DNA of 7,291 bases from Victivallales bacterium (GTDB taxonomy: Bacteria; Verrucomicrobiota; Lentisphaeria; Oligosphaerales; Oligosphaeraceae): contig JAFRLP010000366.1 in assembly GCA_017431185.1 (NCBI GenBank), positions 1 to 7,291 on the forward strand. The letters run 5' to 3'. Positions within the stretch are counted from its first letter, which is position 1. The number at the start of each line of letters is the position of its first letter. This document shows positions 1 to 6,977 of this stretch, one piece after another. The position numbers were made by a program, and so were the translations under genes. The notes under the pieces were generated by a model. The model was not told the DNA's origin, made no database searches, and saw only the letters and a program-made list of their open reading frames with translations.

Positions 1-1961
1 CGTCCCGTCTCAGGGTCAACAATGCGGTTCTCGATCTCCGGCATGTCCCTCCCGACGGTTGACACGCGGTCCTCGATGGAGTCGCTGGTGGTGGACATGG
101 TGCAGCCCGGCGAGGCCTCGGTCTGGCCAGAGACAATGGTGATCTCCGTCATGTGCATCTTGTCGATGACCTCCTGCATCACCGCGATCGGGCAAGGCGA
201 GCCCGCCATGATTCCGGTGCGCATGTGCGAGAAGTCCGTCTTGGGGAAGTCCTCGTGTCCCAGCAGGGCGATGAACATCGTCGGCACCCCGTGGAAGCAG
301 GTGATCTTCTCCTGATGGATGCAGGCCAGGGCGGGCTTCACGGAGAAGTACGGCAACGGCATCAGGGTGACGCCGTGGGTCATGCTGGCGGTCATCGCCA
401 GGACCATGCCGAAGCAGTGGAACATCGGCACCTCAATCATCATGCGGTCGGCGGTGGACAAATCCATCCGGTCGCCGATGCACTTGCCGTTGTTGACCAC
501 GCCATAGTGGGTGAGCATCACCCCCTTGGGGAACCCCGTCGTGCCGGATGTGTACTGCATATTGCATACATCGTGGATATCGACGGCGGCTGCCCGACGA
601 TGGAGTTCCTCGACCGGCACGCTCTTGGAACGCTGCAAGGCATCCTCCCAGGTCATCGCCCCTTTCTGACGATAGCCGACGGTAATGACATTGCGCAGGA
701 AAGGCAGCCGTCTGGCGCGCAGCGTTTCGCCCGAGCGCATGGTGGCCAGTTCGGGGCAGAGGTCGGCGATGATGCCGGCATAGTCGGAATCGCGCCAGCC
801 CCTCTCCAGCACAAGCGTGTGCGTGTCAGACTGCTTCAGCAGATATTCCGCCTCGGCGACCTTGTAGGCGGTGTTGACCGTCACCAGCACCGCGCCGATT
901 TTGGTGGTCGCCCAGAAGGTGATGAACCACTGCGGCAGATTGGTCATCCACACCGCGACTTTGCTGCCAGGCTTCACGCCCAGGGCGATGAGGGAGCGGG
1001 CGAAGGTGTCCACGTCGTCCCGAAACTCGGAATAGGTGCGGGTGTAGTCCAGCGTGGTGTACTTGAACGCAAGGTGGTCGGGAAACTCCCGAACCATGGT
1101 GTCCAGCACCTGCGAGAAGGTCTTCTCGATGAGCGTCTCCTTCTTCCAGACGAACTTTCCCGTGCGGGCGTTGTTGTCGTAGAGCGGGGCGCGGGCGCGG
1201 GTCAGTTCATAGCGGCTCATGTAGCTGATGAAATGCGGGAAGATGATGTCCAGGTCGCTCACCTCGTCCCAATGCGGGTCCCATTCAATGGAGATGAAGC
1301 CGTCGTAGTTGACCGACTTGAGGGCGTTCATGATGCCCTGGATGGGCAGGGAGCCCTCCCCCACCAGCGTGGGCTTGTCCACGCTCTCCGAGTCCTTGAT
1401 GTGAATGTGGCGGACGTAGGCCCCCAGATTGCGGATGGTCACCTCCGGCTCCTCGCCATGCACACGGTAGGGATAGTGCAAGTCCCACAAGGCGGCCAGA
1501 TGGTCGCTGATGAACGACTCGAAAAGCTCCCTAAGGCGCGCCGTGTCGGCGAAGGGGCCGACGGTCTCCACCAGCAGCGTCACCCCGGCCTGCTCCGCCA
1601 ATGGCAGCGCAGACGCGAGGAACTCCCGCACCTTCGCCAGGGCGGATTCCTCCCCATGGACTGTCTTGACGCGGATGAAGGGCGCGTGGAGCCGCCTGGC
1701 CGCCTCCAGCACTGGCGACAACTCCTCCAGCGCGCTCTCCTTCGACTCGCCAATGTCGGAGCACAGGTCGATGCAGCTGATGGCCAGATGCTTTTCGAGA
1801 AGACGGCGGTACAGCGTGGTGAGCCTTCCCGGCTCGGAGACGTCAAAGATGGCACGGGCATCATGGATCTCAATGCCCTGGAAGCGATACTCGTCCGCAA
1901 TGTCAATGAATTGGTCGAACTTGTAACTGTTCCAGCGGTTGGTTGAAAAAGACAGTTTCAT
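1..1961 (-). CDS. TIM-barrel (xylose isomerase-like) / acyl-CoA synthetase fusion protein, C-terminus outside window
   Basis: One uninterrupted frame of 653 codons runs from ATG at 1961 to the window edge. Residues 1-250 look like a sugar-phosphate isomerase/epimerase TIM barrel (AP_endonuc_2 type). The expected metal-ligand set is visible: E132 (LVETVG), D160/H162 (WDLHYP), H187/D190 (HIHIKD) and E226 (SIEWDP). A linker of about 20-30 residues leads to an adenylate-forming (ANL) domain of the medium/long-chain fatty-acyl-CoA synthetase type (ACSF2-like). It has the P-loop YTSGTTGFPKG at 470-480, FHCFG at 514-518, GIMAGSPCP at 583-591, SGQTEASPG at 611-619 and a VGRDMPEIE...DPETG stretch at the edge. 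The ANL domain would activate a carboxylic acid as acyl-AMP and then acyl-CoA. The hinge and catalytic-lysine region (roughly 150-200 residues) is missing because the window ends. A GGAGAGGG ribosome site lies 9 nt before the ATG, inside the end of the upstream gene. The domains are clear; substrate and purpose are unknown. Confidence 0.88.
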   Translation of the reverse strand, partial: MKLSFSTNRWNSYKFDQFIDIADEYRFQGIEIHDARAIFDVSEPGRLTTLYRRLLEKHLAISCIDLCSDIGESKESALEELSPVLEAARRLHAPFIRVKTVHGEESALAKVREFLASALPLAEQAGVTLLVETVGPFADTARLRELFESFISDHLAALWDLHYPYRVHGEEPEVTIRNLGAYVRHIHIKDSESVDKPTLVGEGSLPIQGIMNALKSVNYDGFISIEWDPHWDEVSDLDIIFPHFISYMSRYELTRARAPLYDNNARTGKFVWKKETLIEKTFSQVLDTMVREFPDHLAFKYTTLDYTRTYSEFRDDVDTFARSLIALGVKPGSKVAVWMTNLPQWFITFWATTKIGAVLVTVNTAYKVAEAEYLLKQSDTHTLVLERGWRDSDYAGIIADLCPELATMRSGETLRARRLPFLRNVITVGYRQKGAMTWEDALQRSKSVPVEELHRRAAAVDIHDVCNMQYTSGTTGFPKGVMLTHYGVVNNGKCIGDRMDLSTADRMMIEVPMFHCFGMVLAMTASMTHGVTLMPLPYFSVKPALACIHQEKITCFHGVPTMFIALLGHEDFPKTDFSHMRTGIMAGSPCPIAVMQEVIDKMHMTEITIVSGQTEASPGCTMSTTSDSIEDRVSTVGRDMPEIENRIVDPETG

Positions 1962-1965
1962 CGGT

Positions 1966-3375
1966 CTAGTCCCTCTCCTCGTAGCAGATTTTGTTCAGGG
2001 CGGCGAGAAACGCGCGGATTCCGGCTCCGATGACATCGGTGGAGATACCCTTGCCAGAATAGAGCTTGCCGTTGGAACGCAGGCGGACAACGCCGGAGCC
2101 GACGGCCTCGCGCCCCTCGGTGACAGCGGAAATCTGGAAATCATCCAGTTCAAAGTGACGTCCGACGATGTTCTCGATGGAGAGGAACGCGGCGTCGATG
2201 GGGCCATCCCCCGTGCTGTGTCCCTGCACTTCCTCGCCGTTCTTCAGCAGCACCACATGCGCCATGGAAGTGACGGTGTTGCTGCTGACGATGACAAAGT
2301 TCTTGAGTTTGTAGGTCTGCGGGGCCTGGATGGCGGTCGTGGCGACAATCGCGTCCAAATCCTTGGGGCCCAGCACCCCCTTCTTGGCGGAGATGCGCTG
2401 GAACTCGTTGAACACATTGCCAAGGTCCTCAGCCGACAACTCATAGCCCAGTTTCTTCACGGCCTCGGCGATGGCGGGCATGTCGTCCGTGCTGGAAAGT
2501 TTCCAGTCCCCTTCATGGGAGACGATTTCCTTCCTGGCAGGCGCCAGGGTGGTCTGTCCTTTGACCATCGAGTCCACAGCGGAGATGATGCTGGTGCAAG
2601 CCGTGCTGTTCAGGGAGGTGGCTGCCTCCAGCGAGGCGCCGCGCGCCTTCATCAAGTCGGCAAAGGCCTGCAATGGAAGACGGGCGGGCACACCGATGGC
2701 GGTCTTGATTTGGCCGACTCCCGCCCGGATGCAGGCGATGGCGCAGGCGGGCGCGAGGTGCAATTCGTCCGTACACTCCACAGACAAGGCGACGTTCTCC
2801 AATTCCGGCACAGCCTGCTTGATGGAGGCCAGGAATGTGTGCAGTTCCTCAGGCAGCATGGTTCCCGCCGTGTCGCACAGGGTGATGGTCTTGGCTCCCG
2901 CCGCAATGGCGCTGCGAATGGCCGCGGCGAGAAAATCACGGTCGGCGCGGGTGGCGTCCGTGAAGGAGACCTCCGCCTCAATGCCATGAGCGCAGACGGC
3001 GGCGGTCAAGGCGGAGATCCTCTCCAGCACCATCTCTGGTTTCTTATGGCACTGATACTCAATCTGGACGGTCGATGCGGGCGCCAGGATATTGATGCGC
3101 GGATGGGTGGCCTTGCAGACGGCCTCGACGGTCATCTCCAGCAGCGCCTCATCCAACGGCATGGCGCAACTGATGACGCTGCGCGTGGTAAGGGGGGCGA
3201 CGGCGTGCAGGAACAGCACGTCCGACCGGCCATTGAACAGCGGCGCCGTCTCAATGACGTCAACACGCAGTCGGTCAAGCTGCTTGAAAATCTCGATTTT
3301 CTCCTTAAAGCCCAGGGCGCACTCGGCATGGTCGCAGAGGCGCAAGGTCGCGTCAGCCACAGATACGGTTTTCAT
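1966..3375 (-). CDS. LeuA-like protein (2-isopropylmalate synthase fold) with altered active site and intact LeuA regulatory domain
   Basis: 469 residues. Residues 1 to about 270 match the HMGL-like TIM barrel of LeuA/homocitrate synthase: an N-terminal DATLR, DATR at 140-143 and DTAGTMLP at 168-175. Residues 348-469 match the LeuA dimer/allosteric domain, with GDGPIDAAF at 389-397 and GKGISTDV near the end. The catalytic signatures are degenerate. The usual LRDGEQ is LRLCDH (R12 kept, metal-binding Asp replaced by L13). The usual HCHND is ECTDE (both metal-binding His replaced by E200 and T202). The downstream GIGERAGN motif is not recognisable. Ordinary isopropylmalate synthase activity is therefore unlikely. 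It may be a regulatory paralogue, a partner of another LeuA, or an enzyme with new chemistry. I recall clostridial proteins annotated only as 'alpha-isopropylmalate synthase regulatory domain-containing' that look similar, but could not check this. ATG 3375 is chosen because homology starts there; the 49 nt after ilvC contain no Shine-Dalgarno. Confidence 0.85.
   Translation of the reverse strand: MKTVSVADATLRLCDHAECALGFKEKIEIFKQLDRLRVDVIETAPLFNGRSDVLFLHAVAPLTTRSVISCAMPLDEALLEMTVEAVCKATHPRINILAPASTVQIEYQCHKKPEMVLERISALTAAVCAHGIEAEVSFTDATRADRDFLAAAIRSAIAAGAKTITLCDTAGTMLPEELHTFLASIKQAVPELENVALSVECTDELHLAPACAIACIRAGVGQIKTAIGVPARLPLQAFADLMKARGASLEAATSLNSTACTSIISAVDSMVKGQTTLAPARKEIVSHEGDWKLSSTDDMPAIAEAVKKLGYELSAEDLGNVFNEFQRISAKKGVLGPKDLDAIVATTAIQAPQTYKLKNFVIVSSNTVTSMAHVVLLKNGEEVQGHSTGDGPIDAAFLSIENIVGRHFELDDFQISAVTEGREAVGSGVVRLRSNGKLYSGKGISTDVIGAGIRAFLAALNKICYEERD
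1971..1978 (-). promoter_or_regulatory. Ribosome binding site of the fusion gene
   Basis: GGAGAGGG on the minus strand, 9 nt before ATG 1961. It lies within the last codons of the LeuA-like gene, whose TAG is only 4 nt before the ATG. This favours translational coupling and supports the chosen start. Confidence 0.7.
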
Positions 3376-3424
3376 GGTGAGGAAGGAATGTTGTTTTCGG
3401 ATTGGGAAGGGAAAACGGTGTTCG
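3376..3424 (-). other. ilvC to LeuA-like spacer, pyrimidine-rich, small inverted repeat
   Basis: The 49-nt gap holds no purine-rich ribosome site; the bases just before ATG 3375 are pyrimidine-rich (CATTCCTTCCTCACC). A 6-bp inverted repeat, GTTTTC/GAAAAC, lies at 3393-3398 and 3411-3416 with a 12-nt loop. No T-run follows it, so it does not look like a terminator, and no promoter is evident. Initiation of the LeuA-like gene may rely on S1-type or coupled translation. Confidence 0.4.
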
Positions 3425-4441
3425 TCAATTGACGGGTTTGATGTTCTGGTTGCTGTTCCCAAACATCTGCTCACGGAGCTGCTTGCCGACAGACTCCATC
3501 TGATGCTTGGCAAGGGCCGCTCGACTGCTGTTGAAGAAACAGCGGCCATTCTTGTTCTCGGCAATCCATCTGCCGGCGAAAGTGCCGTCCTGGATGTCCT
3601 TGAGCACGGCGCGCATGTTGGCCTTGACCTGCTCGTGCGGAAGCACGCGCGGCCCGCTGACGTACTCGCCGAACTCGGCGGTGTCGGAGATGCCGGCGTT
3701 TGTCGCCGCAAAGCCCTTCTTGTTGATGAGGTCAACGATGAGCTTCACCTCGTGAATGCACTCGATATAGGCGTTCTCCGGAGCATAGCCGGCCTCGACC
3801 AGGACCTCGAAGCCGCACTGCATCAAATCGACCAGGCCACCGCACAGCACGGTCTGCTCGCCGAACAGGTCGGTCTCGGTCTCGTCGCCCATCGTGGTCT
3901 CCATGATGCCGGCGCGGGCCCCGCCAATCCCCGCGATGTAGGCCATGGCCATGTCCCTGCAATTGCCGGTCGCGTCCTGCTCCACCGCCATCAGGCACGG
4001 AATGCCGCGCCCCGCCACATACTCGCTGCGGACGGCGTAGCCAGGCCCCTTCGGTGCCGCCATGAACACGTCCACATCCGCAGGGGCGACCACCAACTTG
4101 TAGCGGATGTTGAAGCCATGCGCGAAGGCGATGGCGTTGCCGGGTTCCAGATACGGGGCGATGGAGTTCCTGTACACGTCGGCAGCCACTTCGTCATTGA
4201 CGAGGACCATCACGACGTCCCCCCATTTGGCGGCGTCCTCGACCGTCATCACCCTGAGCCCGGCCTCCTCCGCCGCCTTGATGGACTTGGAGCCGGGGCG
4301 CAGTCCCACCGCCACGTCCATGCCCGAGTCCCTCAGGTTCAGCGCATGGGCGTGCCCCTGGGAGCCGTAGCCGATAACCGCTATTTTCCTGCCATCGAGG
4401 ACCGCCAGGTTGCAGTCATGCTCATAGTACATTTTTGCCAT
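3425..4441 (-). CDS. ilvC: Ketol-acid reductoisomerase, class I
   Basis: 338 residues, normal for the short class I form. It converts acetolactate or acetohydroxybutyrate to the 2,3-dihydroxy acid with NAD(P)H and Mg2+, the second common step of valine, isoleucine and leucine synthesis in the cytoplasm. The Rossmann domain has GYGSQG at 24-29. The cofactor loop LRPGSKS carries S51 and S53, which in this family favours NADPH. The knotted C-terminal domain keeps the Mg2+ and catalytic residues: H108 (AHGFN), K131, D191 and E195 (ETDLFGEQ), E227 and E231 (ECIHE), and S252. The start at 4441 ([17 protein letters not shown]) matches the usual family N-terminus and has AAGGAGAG upstream at 4449-4456. 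The first 20 nt overlap the end of ilvN, so the two are probably translationally coupled. Confidence 0.97.
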   Translation of the reverse strand: MAKMYYEHDCNLAVLDGRKIAVIGYGSQGHAHALNLRDSGMDVAVGLRPGSKSIKAAEEAGLRVMTVEDAAKWGDVVMVLVNDEVAADVYRNSIAPYLEPGNAIAFAHGFNIRYKLVVAPADVDVFMAAPKGPGYAVRSEYVAGRGIPCLMAVEQDATGNCRDMAMAYIAGIGGARAGIMETTMGDETETDLFGEQTVLCGGLVDLMQCGFEVLVEAGYAPENAYIECIHEVKLIVDLINKKGFAATNAGISDTAEFGEYVSGPRVLPHEQVKANMRAVLKDIQDGTFAGRWIAENKNGRCFFNSSRAALAKHQMESVGKQLREQMFGNSNQNIKPVN

Positions 4442-4973
4442 AGTCAAACTCTCCTTTTTCCTTGGTTTCCTCATTGATGGTATGCAGGCCTCTTTCGAGA
4501 GCCACCATGCCAGTCCGGACAAGTTCAAGAATCCCGAATTCGGACACCAGCTTCTGGATGGCGTCCGTCTTGTTCTCCGTGCCAATGACCGCCAAGGTCA
4601 GGCTGCCCAGCGACACATCGATGATGCTGGCACGGAAAATGTTGGCTATCTGGATGATTTCATTGCGCTGCGCACTGGTGTCGGCGCGCACTTTGATGAG
4701 CACCAGTTCCCGCCGGATCTCGTTGTCCACCTCCAGATGCTTCACGGAATGGACGGGAATCAGCTTGCGGAGCTGGTTGCACAGCAGTTTCGCCCGCGCG
4801 TCATCCGTCTTGATTTCAATGGTGATGCGGGAGACCGCGGGGTCATCCGTCGCCCCGACTGCCAGCGACTCGATGTTGCATCCCTTGCGGGAGAACAGCC
4901 GGGTGACCTGGCTGAGCACGCCTGACGCATTGTCCACCAATACGGCCAAAGTGTGAATCTTGATGTTGTCCAT
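4422..4973 (-). CDS. ilvN: Acetolactate synthase small (regulatory) subunit
   Basis: 183 residues. It binds the large subunit, raises its activity and normally confers feedback inhibition by valine. An N-terminal ACT domain (about residues 5-80) carries the pattern [13 protein letters not shown]...[16 protein letters not shown]15, G18 and N33 correspond to the valine-site residues N11, G14 and N29 of E. coli IlvH, so valine sensitivity is expected (inference). A C-terminal ALS small-subunit domain (about 84-157) includes [22 protein letters not shown] and ends near [11 protein letters not shown] roughly 20-residue charged tail follows. ATG 4973 is chosen over an in-frame ATG at 5018 because the ACT domain starts there, a GGAGGA site lies 7 nt upstream, and the longer start would overlap ilvB. 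The gap to ilvB is 14 nt. The name ilvH would be equally acceptable. Confidence 0.96.
   Translation of the reverse strand: MDNIKIHTLAVLVDNASGVLSQVTRLFSRKGCNIESLAVGATDDPAVSRITIEIKTDDARAKLLCNQLRKLIPVHSVKHLEVDNEIRRELVLIKVRADTSAQRNEIIQIANIFRASIIDVSLGSLTLAVIGTENKTDAIQKLVSEFGILELVRTGMVALERGLHTINEETKEKGEFDYGKNVL
4449..4456 (-). promoter_or_regulatory. Ribosome binding site of ilvC
   Basis: AAGGAGAG on the minus strand, within the ilvN coding end. The AGGAG core is 9 nt before ATG 4441. It fixes the ilvC start against the longer upstream extension of the same frame. Confidence 0.75.
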
Positions 4974-4980
4974 GCTTGAA

Positions 4981-4986
4981 TCCTCC
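4981..4986 (-). promoter_or_regulatory. Ribosome binding site of ilvN
   Basis: GGAGGA on the minus strand, 7 nt before ATG 4973, in the 14-nt gap after the ilvB stop. This is the strongest Shine-Dalgarno in the operon and decides the ilvN start. Confidence 0.8.
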
Positions 4987-4987
4987 G

Positions 4988-6700
4988 TCAGTCCAACAGG
5001 AAATCGTCTATGGGGCATCCATCCTGCACCATCGGTCGCACCATCTCGTCAATGCTGATGGCGCAGTCAATGACGTAGCCGTGGCCGCATGCCAGGGCCT
5101 TGCGGAGCGCCCTCTCCAACTGCGCAACGGTGCCGACCCGCTCGCCCTCCAGCCCGTAGGCCCCGGCCAACTTCACGAAGTCGGGGGTCCGTCCAGCCAG
5201 CGTGGTCTGGCTGTAGCGCCCGTTGAGCGTGAGCCGCTGCCACTGCCGCACCATCCCCAGCGCCGTGTTGTTGAAGATGATGGTGACGATGGGGAGATGG
5301 TAGAACTCCTCCGTGGCCAGTTCGTTGCAGTTCATGCGGAACGAGCCATCCCCCGTCACGTGAATGACGGTCTTGTCTGGATTGCCGATTTTCGCGCCGA
5401 TGGCCGCGCCCAGCCCAAAGCCCATCGTGCCAAAGCCGCCAGAGGTCAGCAGTTGCCCGGGGTAGTCGAATTTCAGGTTCTGCACGCACCACATCTGATG
5501 CTGCCCCACGTCCGTGGAAATGATGGAGTCCCGCGGCGCAATGCCGGCGATGCAGTCGCAAATCAACTTTGGGTTGAGGGTCGCCCCGCTGCTCTTCTCG
5601 TACTGCGTCTCCACAGGGAAGGAGAAGACGAACTGCTTCCACTTCCTGTGACTGCACTGCCTCACTTTGGCGTTCATCAGCTCCAGGACGCGGTGCGCGT
5701 CCCCAATGATATGATGAGCGGTCGGCACGTTCTTGTCAATCTCGGCACGGTCAATGTCAATCTGCACAATCTTCGCCTGCTTCGCGAAGGAGTTGGGGGC
5801 AAGCGCCACGCGGTCGCTGAACCGGCATCCCACCGCAATGAGCAAATCGCAGTTGGCCACCGCCATGTTGGACGCGCGCGTCCCGTGCATCCCCACCAGT
5901 CCCGTGGCCAGCGGATGACGGCTGCGGATGCCCCCGCACCCCATCACCGTGAAGGCGGACGGCGCGTCCAGTTTCACCGCGAACTTCTCAAACTCCTCCT
6001 GGGCGCGCGAGAGCACCACGCCTCCCCCGCAAATCAGCATCGGCCTGCGGGCCACCCTGATCATCCCGACAAGCTTGTCCAGGTCATCCGCATCCGGTTC
6101 GGAGGCCTGAAAATCGTGCGAGGCGCGGTGGATGAGCGTCGCCAGGCTGCCGTAGGCGAAATGCTCCTTCCGGGGCAGCGGGGTGTATTCGGCCTTCTCC
6201 TGGGTGGCGTTCTTCAGAATGTCGATGAACACCGGCCCGGGACGCCCGCTGCGGGCAATCGCGAAAGCCTCACGCACCGTGTCCGCCAGCCTGTCGGCGC
6301 GGTTCACCTGAAAATTGCATTTGGTGATGGGCATGGAGATGCCCGTCATGTCCACCTCCTGGAAGGAGTCCTTGCCGATGAGAGACTCAGGCACGTTGCA
6401 GGAGATGAACACCACCGGCGAGGAGTCCAGCAGCGCCGTCGCGATGGCGGTGGTCAGATTGGTCGCGCCCGGTCCTGACGTGGCGAGGCAGACCCCCACC
6501 TTGCCGGTGCTGCGCGCATACCCGTCCGCCGCATGGCCTGCCCCCTGCTCGTGCGAGGTCAGGATGTGGCGGATGCGGTCAGCGTAATGATACAGTTCAT
6601 CATAGACGTTGAGGATGGAGCCGCCCGGATACCCGAAAATGGTGTCCACATCCTGCTCAAGCAGGCATTCAAGCAAGATTTTCGCACCAGTCATCTGCAT
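4988..6700 (-). CDS. ilvB: Acetolactate synthase large (catalytic) subunit
   Basis: 570 residues, normal for anabolic ThDP- and FAD-dependent acetohydroxyacid synthase. It condenses two pyruvates to acetolactate, or pyruvate with 2-ketobutyrate, the first common BCAA step. The N-terminal ThDP-binding domain begins MQMTGAKILLECLLEQ and holds GYPGGS and the catalytic glutamate E51 in SHEQGAGHAADGYAR. ATSGPGATN and the KDSFQEVD...GISMPITK segment follow. The ThDP/Mg2+ motif is GDGSF (450-454) to FNN (476-478), followed by LGMVRQWQ. The end, PIDDFLLD, matches the family's usual PIDD-type terminus. A TGA lies in frame just upstream (three codons before), so ATG 6700 is the first possible start, or Met3. 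Only a weak GGGATGA precedes it. Expression is probably governed by the leader and terminator upstream. No ilvD gene occurs in the window. Confidence 0.97.
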   Translation of the reverse strand: MQMTGAKILLECLLEQDVDTIFGYPGGSILNVYDELYHYADRIRHILTSHEQGAGHAADGYARSTGKVGVCLATSGPGATNLTTAIATALLDSSPVVFISCNVPESLIGKDSFQEVDMTGISMPITKCNFQVNRADRLADTVREAFAIARSGRPGPVFIDILKNATQEKAEYTPLPRKEHFAYGSLATLIHRASHDFQASEPDADDLDKLVGMIRVARRPMLICGGGVVLSRAQEEFEKFAVKLDAPSAFTVMGCGGIRSRHPLATGLVGMHGTRASNMAVANCDLLIAVGCRFSDRVALAPNSFAKQAKIVQIDIDRAEIDKNVPTAHHIIGDAHRVLELMNAKVRQCSHRKWKQFVFSFPVETQYEKSSGATLNPKLICDCIAGIAPRDSIISTDVGQHQMWCVQNLKFDYPGQLLTSGGFGTMGFGLGAAIGAKIGNPDKTVIHVTGDGSFRMNCNELATEEFYHLPIVTIIFNNTALGMVRQWQRLTLNGRYSQTTLAGRTPDFVKLAGAYGLEGERVGTVAQLERALRKALACGHGYVIDCAISIDEMVRPMVQDGCPIDDFLLD

Positions 6701-6742
6701 CGTTGGTCATCCCATGGTTTGGAGTCAATTTCGCACCGCAAA

Positions 6743-6777
6743 AAGAAAAGCCCTTCGGACACCGAAGGGCTTTTCTT
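6743..6777 (-). terminator. Intrinsic terminator in the ilvB leader (attenuator)
   Basis: A perfect 16-bp inverted repeat: AAGAAAAGCCCTTCGG at 6743-6758 and its complement at 6762-6777, with a 3-nt loop. The minus-strand RNA has a GC-rich stem top and ends in TTTTCTTTTTG, a good U-rich tail for termination in the operon's direction. It lies 42 nt upstream of ilvB, so it must be bypassed for the operon to be expressed. It could also act on the plus strand, but no gene there needs it. Confidence 0.9.
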
Positions 6778-6832
6778 GCAATCTCCATTGACAATGGGCC
6801 TTTTTCCAAGGATGGAGGCGTCAGTCAAATCC

Positions 6833-6843
6833 AGCACTTCGGT
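6833..6843 (-). promoter_or_regulatory. Possible antiterminator segment
   Basis: Minus-strand ACCGAAGTGCT can pair with AGCCCTTCGGT, the 5' arm of the terminator, in 10 of 11 positions with one U-C mismatch. Pairing would prevent formation of the terminator stem. Its sequence also resembles the terminator's own 3' arm (CCGAAGGGC). The complementarity is seen directly; the function is inferred. Confidence 0.4.
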
Positions 6844-6860
6844 TTTCCCAATACAAGCAA

Positions 6861-6904
6861 GCACTGCCGACACCCGCCTCTCCAAGGTCAGGCGCTGGCA
6901 GTGC
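6861..6904 (-). repeat. Leader hairpin (inverted repeat)
   Basis: An 8-bp perfect stem GCACTGCC/GGCAGTGC (6861-6868 with 6897-6904) encloses a second 5-bp stem CGCCT/AGGCG (6875-6879 with 6890-6894), with a small internal loop and a 10-nt apical loop. In the transcript the first-transcribed arm lies inside the last codons of the leader ORF. A ribosome there would control whether the hairpin forms, as expected for a 1:2-type attenuator hairpin. Confidence 0.65.
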
Positions 6905-6938
6905 ATCTAAGTACCAGGACATTCCGTGCGCTGAACAT
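6888..6938 (-). CDS. Putative attenuator leader peptide, Val/Leu-rich
   Basis: A 16-codon ORF encoding MFSARNVLVLRCTASA, followed by TGA. Four consecutive codons GTC CTG GTA CTT specify Val-Leu-Val-Leu, products of the pathway encoded downstream. They lie just before the 5' arm of the leader hairpin, where a stalled ribosome could affect RNA folding. The start is about 35 nt after the predicted transcription start. No good Shine-Dalgarno precedes the ATG, which is the main weakness. A 52-residue ORF in another frame (6979-6821) is an alternative, but its ATG overlaps the -10 element. Confidence 0.45.
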   Translation of the reverse strand: MFSARNVLVLRCTASA

Positions 6939-6977
6939 AAACCAGTCGTGATGAGAATTGTTGAAAATTGATTTGCC

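Larger units (their letters stand above)
6701..6973 (-). promoter_or_regulatory. ilvB operon leader (putative attenuator region)
   Basis: About 270 nt between the predicted transcription start and ilvB. In transcript order it contains a short Val/Leu-rich ORF (6938-6888), a hairpin (6904-6861), a segment complementary to the terminator's 5' arm (6843-6833), a weak hairpin CTCCAT/ATGGAG (6817-6812 with 6788-6783), and a strong intrinsic terminator (6777-6743). A terminator between promoter and first gene, together with a leader ORF rich in codons for the pathway products, is the classic layout of translation-dependent attenuation. I see no T-box consensus (no AGGGTGG-type antiterminator motif). 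Confidence 0.6.

Noticed and set aside
153..1946. Plus-strand open frame of 597 codons opposite the fusion gene
   Set aside because: It has no recognisable protein motifs and a His/Arg/Gly/Asp-heavy composition typical of an antisense shadow. The minus strand encodes two clear domain families throughout.
1939..3432. Plus-strand open frame of 497 codons opposite the LeuA-like gene
   Set aside because: Antisense shadow of a well-supported gene in GC-rich DNA; no family features.
3376..3735. Longer N-terminus for the LeuA-like protein, starting at 3735
   Set aside because: The extra 120 residues are low-complexity, overlap the end of ilvC in another frame and match nothing in the LeuA family. 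Homology begins at ATG 3375.
3092..4477. Plus-strand open frame of 461 codons opposite ilvC and the start of the LeuA-like gene
   Set aside because: It lies opposite ilvC, whose full set of catalytic residues is visible. No promoter, ribosome site or motif supports it.
4976..6478. Plus-strand open frame of 500 codons opposite ilvB
   Set aside because: Antisense shadow; ilvB is complete and canonical on the other strand.
6691..6906. Minus-strand ORF of 71 codons running through the terminator into ilvB
   Set aside because: It passes through the terminator stem, overlaps the ilvB start and has no ribosome site or family resemblance.
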